Shown: piece after piece, positions 59,594 to 64,000 of the stretch | Layout of the letters: each line of letters begins with the position of its first letter | Numbering within the stretch: position 1 is the stretch's first letter | NCBI RefSeq assembly: GCF_041051975.1 | Contig: NZ_CP163435.1 | Location: forward strand, 5,613,001-5,677,000 | Source: Streptomyces sp. R21 | Lineage (GTDB): Bacteria > Actinomycetota > Actinomycetes > Streptomycetales > Streptomycetaceae | Direction of reading: 5' to 3' | Length of the DNA: 64,000 bases | The notes under the pieces: model-generated | The model's database searches: none | The model's input: only the letters and a program-made list of their open reading frames with translations | What the model was told of the DNA's origin: nothing | Program-made: the position numbers and the translations under genes

Positions 59594-60748
59594 ATGGACC
59601 TCACCCACACGCCCGAAGAGGAGGAGTTCCGGGCGCGGTTGCGGGAGTGGCTCGCCAAGATGCTTCCGTCGCTGCCCGCCAAGCCGTCGCCCGACGACTG
59701 GCCCGGCAGACGGGCCTACGACCTCGGCTGGCAGCGGATGCTCCACGACGCCGGCTACGCGGGCCTGCACTGGCCCGTCGACGCGGGCGGGCAGGGCGCC
59801 ACCCCCACCCAGCACCTGATCTTCCTGGAGGAGACGGAGAAGGCGGGCGCCCCCTACGTAGGAGCCAATTTCGTCGGGCTGCTGCATGCCGGGCCGACGA
59901 TCGCGGCCGAGGGGACGCCCGAGCAGCGGGCGCGCTGGCTGCCGCCCGTGCTGCGCGGCGAGGAGGTGTGGTGCCAGGGATTCAGCGAGCCGGACGCGGG
60001 TTCGGACCTCGCGGCCCTGCGCACGCGCGCGTGGCGGGACGGCGACGACTACGTGGTGAGCGGGTCCAAGATCTGGACCTCCCACGCCGAGGTCGCCGAC
60101 TGGTGCGAGCTGCTGGTGCGCACCGACGCCACGGCACCCAAGCACCGGGGCATCTCCTGGCTCGCGATGCCCATGGACGCACCGGGCGTCACGGTCAGGC
60201 CGCTGCGCACCCTCGCGGGCTCCGCCGAGTTCGCGGAGGTCTTCCTCGACGAGGTGCGGGTGCCGGTGGCGAACCGGGTCGGCGCCGAGAACGACGGCTG
60301 GCGCGTGACCATGGTGACCCTCTCCTTCGAACGCGGCACGGCCTTCGTCGGCGAGGTCGTCGCCTGCCGCCGCGTACTCGGCGAACTCGCCCGTACGGCA
60401 CGGAAGAACGGCCGCTGGGACGATCCGGCGCTACGGCGGCGGCTGGGCACCCTCAACGCCGAGTTCCGCACGCTGTGGCGGCTCACGCAGTGGAACGTGA
60501 GCGAGTCGGAGAGGACCGGGGGAGTGCCCGGGGCCGGCGGGTCCGTCTTCAAGTTGCGGTACTCGCATGCGCGCCAGGAGCTGTACGACGCCGCCGCCGA
60601 GGTGCTCGGTCCGGACGCGCTCGACCAGGGGCGGGAGTGGACCCTCGACCGGCTGTCGTCCCTCTCCTACACCATCGCCGCCGGCACCTCCCAGATCCAG
60701 CACAACATCGTGGCCGAACGCATCCTCGGCCTCCCGAAGGGACGGTGA
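59594..60748 (+). CDS. Acyl-CoA dehydrogenase, larger subunit of a pair
   Basis: 384 residues. EEEFRARLREWLAKMLPS start, GLHWPVDAGGQGATPTQHLIFLEETEKAG, FAD loop QGFSEPDAGSDLAALRTRAWRDGDDYVVSGSKIWTSHAEVADW, and C-terminal SLSYTIAAGTSQIQHNIVAERILGLPKG. The order of a full-length dehydrogenase followed by a shorter one recalls the alpha2beta2 enzymes FadE26-27 and FadE28-29 of mycobacterial cholesterol side-chain oxidation. AGGAAAG upstream. Confidence 0.93.
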   Translation: MDLTHTPEEEEFRARLREWLAKMLPSLPAKPSPDDWPGRRAYDLGWQRMLHDAGYAGLHWPVDAGGQGATPTQHLIFLEETEKAGAPYVGANFVGLLHAGPTIAAEGTPEQRARWLPPVLRGEEVWCQGFSEPDAGSDLAALRTRAWRDGDDYVVSGSKIWTSHAEVADWCELLVRTDATAPKHRGISWLAMPMDAPGVTVRPLRTLAGSAEFAEVFLDEVRVPVANRVGAENDGWRVTMVTLSFERGTAFVGEVVACRRVLGELARTARKNGRWDDPALRRRLGTLNAEFRTLWRLTQWNVSESERTGGVPGAGGSVFKLRYSHARQELYDAAAEVLGPDALDQGREWTLDRLSSLSYTIAAGTSQIQHNIVAERILGLPKGR

Positions 60749-60757
60749 GGTCCTCCC

Positions 60758-61714
60758 GTGCACTTCCAACTCACTGATGATCAAAGCGCGTTGAAGGCGG
60801 GCGTGCGGGAGCTGTTGGAGGGGCGCTTCGGGCGGGAACGGCTTCGGGCCGCCGTCGAGGCCCCTCGGCTGGACCGTGCGCTGTGGCGCGAGCTCGGTGA
60901 CGCGGGGTTCTTCGCGCTGCGGCTCCCGGAGGCCGACGGCGGTGTCGGACTCGGCCTCCCCGAGGCGGTGCTGGCCTTCGAGGAGGCGGGGCGGGTGCTC
61001 CTGACCGGGCCGCTCGTCGCCACGCATCTGGCGGCGGGGGAGGTCGCCGGTGCGGCGACCGGGGAGGCCGTGGTGACGGCCGCCTACGGGGGGCTGGTGG
61101 AGTGGATGGAGCAGGCGGATGTCGTACGGGGGGATGTGGCGGGTGCCAGGGGTGTGACGGCTGCCGGGGGTGCGGCGGCTGCTGAGGCGCGGGCGTCGGT
61201 GGCGTCTGTGGCGTCCGCGGAGCCGATGGAGTCCCTGGATCCGTTGACGCCGTTGCATCGGGTGCGGGGTTCCGGGGGGTCGTACGGCTCCGTCGATCCG
61301 CTCGCCGTGCTGCTGACCGCCGCCGAACAGCTCGGCACCGCCGCCCGTACGTGCGAGCTGGCCGTGCAACACGCCCGGACGCGCGAGCAGTTCGGGCAGC
61401 CGATCGGGGCCTTCCAGGCCGTGAAGCACCTGTGCGCGCAGATGCTGGTGCGCGTCGAGATGGCGCGTGTCGCCGTCTACGCCGCCGCCGTGACCGCCGA
61501 CCCGCTCGACATCGCCTCCGCCCGGCTGTTCGCCGACCAGGCCGCCGTGCGCGGCGCCCGCGACTGCCTCCAGGTGCACGGCGGCATGGGCTTCACCTGG
61601 GAGTCCGATGTGCATCTGTACCTGAAACGGGCCTGGGTGCGGACGCAACGTGCGGGCTCGGCGACGCAGAGTGAGGAAGGGCTCGCCGCCGAACTGGTCG
61701 CCGGAACGGCCTGA
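60758..61714 (+). CDS. Acyl-CoA dehydrogenase, shorter subunit of a pair
   Basis: 318 residues from GTG 60758, 9 nt after the first subunit. N-terminal dehydrogenase domain (FQLTDDQSALKAGVRELLEGRFG), a shortened, low-complexity middle (about 115-185, Ala/Gly/Ser-rich with ARGVTAAGGAAAAEARASVASVAS) replacing the normal beta domain, then the C-terminal helical domain with VQHARTREQFGQPIGAFQAVKHLCAQM and DCLQVHGGMGFTWESDVHLYLKRAWV. The lost middle fits the non-catalytic partner of heterotetrameric enzymes, which need the other subunit to complete the FAD site. Confidence 0.9.
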   Translation: MHFQLTDDQSALKAGVRELLEGRFGRERLRAAVEAPRLDRALWRELGDAGFFALRLPEADGGVGLGLPEAVLAFEEAGRVLLTGPLVATHLAAGEVAGAATGEAVVTAAYGGLVEWMEQADVVRGDVAGARGVTAAGGAAAAEARASVASVASAEPMESLDPLTPLHRVRGSGGSYGSVDPLAVLLTAAEQLGTAARTCELAVQHARTREQFGQPIGAFQAVKHLCAQMLVRVEMARVAVYAAAVTADPLDIASARLFADQAAVRGARDCLQVHGGMGFTWESDVHLYLKRAWVRTQRAGSATQSEEGLAAELVAGTA

Positions 61715-62193
61715 CAGGGCTCTGGTCAGGGACAGGGCGGAAGAGGCCGTAGGCGATGTCGCGGATTGTGGCGTACCGCTATGACGGAGCGTCGATATCG
61801 GGTTGTGTCCTACGCGTGACTTGTCACGGCCTGGAGTCGGCGCCGTGCTCCGGTACCTTGTGTGGGATGCGAGTGGTTCTGAGGCTGAGCCATCCCGGTG
61901 TTGCCCCTGAGGCGGCGCCGGACCCGGCGATGCGTGCCGCTCGCGAGGCAGGACGGACCCCCGTGCCTGCCTGTTCGACTCCCCGTGGCGAGCGTCGCAC
62001 AGTATGCCGCACGCGTACTCCTTCGCGCTGGAATATGCCCGAAGCGCTTGTTGGGGTGACTGTACGTCAACCATGCTGTCTCACAAGGGAATCACGTTCC
62101 GTGATCCTTGTTCTGGCCATGCAGAAAATGGCTACGATCGTGGCCCTTGTGAGGCGCGAGGCGATGTGTCCGCCGGTTCGGATGGTGTGAGCG
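61715..62193. promoter_or_regulatory. Gene-free 479-bp spacer with an inverted repeat before the kinase gene
   Basis: At 62084-62110 lies CAAGG-GA-ATCACG-TTC-CGTGAT-CCTTG: an 11-bp stem with a 2-nt bulge, containing the perfect palindrome ATCACGTTCCGTGAT (62091-62105). A TACGAT word at about 62132 could be the -10 for the downstream gene. A 144-codon frame from 61756 is Cys/Arg-rich and not protein-like; no gene is called. Confidence 0.5.
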
Positions 62194-62733
62194 GTGCAGG
62201 TGCTTCAAGTGCAGCTGGAGATCCGGCCCGACCCCGCGGAGGTGGGGCGAGCCCGGAGATGGGCCCGTTCGCGGCTCGCCGGGTCCGGGATAGGGGCCGA
62301 TGAGCCGCTTGCCGAGACGCTGATCCTGCTCGTCTCCGAACTGGTCACCAACGCCGTGGTGCACACCGGCTGCCCGGCCGTGGTGCGGCTGCTGCTGCCG
62401 CCGGGCGTTCCCGGCGACGCCTCCGGCACCGTCCGTCTGGAGGTCATCGACTCCAGTGACTGCCCGCCGACACCCCGGCACGCGGACGGCGACGAGACCA
62501 ACGGGCGCGGCCTGGAGCTTGTCGACGGCCTCGCCGACCGATGGGGCTGGAACCTCGAGAGCGGTGGCAAGAGCATCTGGTGCGAGGTCGACCGCTGTGT
62601 GCCGTCGGAGGGTGCGGCGGCTGCGGGGTACCGGGCGGGGGCGGCTGTGGCGGCTTCGGCCGGGGCTGCGCACGCGACTTCGCATGCGGCTTCGGCATCG
62701 GTCTACGGGGACCTGGCGTACGAGGCCGTCTAG
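62194..62733 (+). CDS. HATPase-domain protein (anti-sigma factor kinase, RsbW/SpoIIAB-like)
   Basis: 179 residues from GTG 62194. GHKL ATPase fold: RARRWARSRLAGSGIGADEPLAETLILLVSELVTNAVVHTGCPAVV (N-box SELVTNAVVH) and ETNGRGLELVDGLADRWGW (G-box). A non-conserved Ala/Gly-rich tail (about 145-179) follows. Streptomyces has many such serine kinases that phosphorylate STAS antagonists or bind sigma factors. No cognate partner adjoins it; the STAS protein at 56793 is the nearest. Inverted repeat upstream suggests regulation. Confidence 0.9.
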   Translation: MQVLQVQLEIRPDPAEVGRARRWARSRLAGSGIGADEPLAETLILLVSELVTNAVVHTGCPAVVRLLLPPGVPGDASGTVRLEVIDSSDCPPTPRHADGDETNGRGLELVDGLADRWGWNLESGGKSIWCEVDRCVPSEGAAAAGYRAGAAVAASAGAAHATSHAASASVYGDLAYEAV

Positions 62734-63137
62734 GTCATCAAGGGCGTCCCGGCCGGGTTTTCTGCATGTATGCAAGAACCTTGGATTCGTTGTCTCCGGC
62801 ACGGCTGAATGCGCCGGGGTGTGCTTCCATACGCGCCGTCACAAAAGGCGCATAAGTTATATATCGCCGAAGCGGTGTTGACGTGGCGTGTCCGTTTGAT
62901 CACGCTTGTGTTCAGCGATTCGCCGCGAGGGGACGGCGAGGGTTTCGGTGACGGAAGCCCTTGGCGAGTGTGGATCGCGATTCGGCGTCGGCTCCTACAG
63001 GGCCAGCAAGGAGCAGGGCGGGTACGCCGGAGCCGGATGGCGGCGCGCGGTGCCGTGCTCGGGGCGAGCTGGGGGCACCTCCCGCTCGAGCGCAGTCGAG
63101 AGCGGGGGCTGGCGCGCCGCCAGCCGTCCCTCTCCGC
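62734..63137. promoter_or_regulatory. Gene-free spacer with TGCATGTATGCA palindrome
   Basis: Perfect palindrome TGCAT-GT-ATGCA at 62763-62774, sharing ATGTATGCAA with the minus strand of the site at 39534-39556. An AT-rich patch (about 62850-62868) and a TTGACG word (about 62879) may form a promoter, but no gene follows on the plus strand that I can support. Confidence 0.4.
63081..63106. repeat. REP-like hairpin common in Streptomyces
   Basis: CCCGCTC ... GAGCGGG with TCGA-type inner repeats, preceded by GGGGGCACCT. It matches a hairpin family (CTCGAGCGCAGTCGAGAGCGGGG-type) found repeatedly between Streptomyces genes. It lies 31 nt past the cyclase stop and may be its terminator. Confidence 0.65.
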
Positions 63138-64000
63138 CTAGAGGACTGCGACCGGCGCCACCGGGGTTCCCGTGCCTCCGACGAAGGGCTCGGGCATCGC
63201 CGACAGCAGAAACGCGTAGCGGCCCTCTTCTCCACAGGCTGTGGACAACTTTTCGAGATTCCAGTTCTGGCCCTGCAGCATTCCCATCTCGACCAGGTCG
63301 AGCGCGTGCACGGGCAGCCACAGGTCCTCGATCTCCGGCGGGAAGATCTCGAAGGTGAGGGTGTCGTTCGCGACCGCTGCGACATCGCGCGCGTGGAACC
63401 ACTCCGGCGTACGGACCGACAGGCCGGGTGACGGGTAGCCGTACCCCTGCTTGTCGCCCGCCAGATACACCTGGATCTGGCCGGTGCGGACGAGGACGAT
63501 GTCGCCGGACCGTACGCGCGTGCCCGCCAACTCCTCGGCTGCGTCCAGGTCTTCGGGGGTGACCGCGTGTCCGCCGTCGAGGCGGTGCACGTCGCGGGCG
63601 CGGGCCACGTCGAGCAGGACGCCCCGCGAGACGATGTGGCGCGGCTTGTCGATGCCGCTGAACTCCGCGCCGCCGTGCGCGGTGATCGTGTCGGCCGGGC
63701 GGCCGTTGTAGATCTTCCCCGAGTGCGAGGCGTGCGTGAGCGCGTCCCAGTGGGTCGCCGCCTGCAGCCCCATGGTCACCAGGTCGTCGCTGCACGCGAC
63801 CGTGCCCGGGCCGAAGAGTTCCTGGTTGATCTGCACCATCGTGTGCAGCGGGTTCACCCGGCCCGGGATCATGCCCGTCTGCACCCCGTCCTGCTGGAGC
63901 GGGAGGGCGAGGGGGATGCGGCGCCCGGTGCGGACCGCGCGGGCCGCCTCCCGTACGACGTCGTCGGTGATCAGGTTCAGCGTTCCGATCTCGTCGTCGG
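63138..64000 (-). CDS. Cyclase family protein (kynurenine formamidase-like), N-terminus cut off
   Basis: The visible 287 residues lack the true N-terminus, which lies beyond the window end. Begins in DEIGTLNLITDDVVREAARAVRTGRRIPLALPL, then HTMVQINQ, metal-binding motif ATHWDALTHASHSGKIYNG (HxxxDxxxH-type), GRPADTITAHGGAEFSGIDK, DIVLVRTGQIQVYL and GMLQGQNWNLEKLSTAC. Family PF04199 includes arylformamidases and other metal hydrolases of amide bonds; exact substrate unknown. Stop TAG at 63138-63140. Confidence 0.9.
   Translation of the reverse strand, partial: DDEIGTLNLITDDVVREAARAVRTGRRIPLALPLQQDGVQTGMIPGRVNPLHTMVQINQELFGPGTVACSDDLVTMGLQAATHWDALTHASHSGKIYNGRPADTITAHGGAEFSGIDKPRHIVSRGVLLDVARARDVHRLDGGHAVTPEDLDAAEELAGTRVRSGDIVLVRTGQIQVYLAGDKQGYGYPSPGLSVRTPEWFHARDVAAVANDTLTFEIFPPEIEDLWLPVHALDLVEMGMLQGQNWNLEKLSTACGEEGRYAFLLSAMPEPFVGGTGTPVAPVAVL

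Noticed and set aside
61756..62190. 144-codon frame before the HATPase gene
   Set aside because: Cys/Arg-rich composition, no ribosome site, covers the inverted repeat and promoter region.

Overview
The window is GC-rich actinobacterial chromosome, almost certainly Streptomyces. Evidence: strong third-position GC in every gene, GTG/TTG starts, ATGA and GTGA stop/start overlaps inside operons, a conservon (cvnABCD plus P450s), a DmdR1-type iron regulator, a TTA codon of the bldA-dependent kind, a CebR box in front of a cellulase, and copies of hairpin repeats common in Streptomyces intergenic DNA. No tRNA, rRNA, CRISPR array, insertion sequence or prophage was seen. Gene order (serC ... AtuA/acyl-CoA carboxylase operon, pdxH, citrate synthase, dmdR1, sigma factor plus STAS protein) is what I remember of the S. 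coelicolor SCO43xx-44xx core region; this was not checked by search.

Layout. 1-9.1 kb: CtpE-like P-type ATPase (cut by the window start), DUF2530 protein, purine permease with a palindrome-rich leader, ribbon-helix-helix protein, MarR regulator with MFS exporter, ThpR RNA phosphodiesterase, a 28-aa membrane peptide, aldo/keto reductase, Uma2 nuclease, SGNH hydrolase. 9.2-13.1 kb: secreted propeller-like protein, CebR-controlled GH5-CBM2 cellulase, serC. 13.2-19.0 kb: six-gene conservon operon cvnA-B-C-D-CYP157-CYP154 on the minus strand. 19.2-25.6 kb: large FAD/Fe-S oxidoreductase, VOC protein, membrane proteins, EamA exporter. 25.8-35.9 kb: eight-gene catabolic operon (DinB/MDMPI-like protein, AtuA, acyl-CoA carboxylase beta and alpha, acyl-CoA dehydrogenase, CoA ligase, enoyl-CoA hydratase, TetR). 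35.9-39.3 kb: pdxH, citrate synthase, IPNS-like dioxygenase with a candidate attenuator leader peptide. 39.7-44.4 kb: PAS-PAS-GAF protein, SIS protein, dmdR1, alpha/beta-hydrolase-fold protein. 44.4-49.3 kb: ABC transporter pair, prim-pol domain protein, NsdA-like regulator. 49.5-54.4 kb: frameshifted repeat-rich membrane protein, solute-binding lipoprotein, hypothetical protein, purU. 54.4-57.9 kb: zinc anti-sigma fusion with ECF sigma factor, STAS antagonist, EF-hand protein. 57.9-61.7 kb: fatty-acyl ligase divergent from a paired acyl-CoA dehydrogenase. 62.2-64.0 kb: HATPase anti-sigma kinase-like protein and a cyclase-family hydrolase cut by the window end.

Working together: two acyl-CoA catabolic modules (25.8-35.9 and 57.9-61.7 kb) each have palindromes suited to TetR repressors at their promoters. 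Signalling is dense: a conservon G-protein-like complex, an ECF sigma/anti-sigma pair next to a STAS protein, a stand-alone HATPase kinase, and a sensor with no output domain. The most notable items are the conservon P450 lacking the ExxR motif, the RRHVD-type leader peptide, the alpha/beta hydrolase lacking its nucleophile, the frameshift at about 50.65 kb, and the duplicated terminator hairpins at 51.4 kb.
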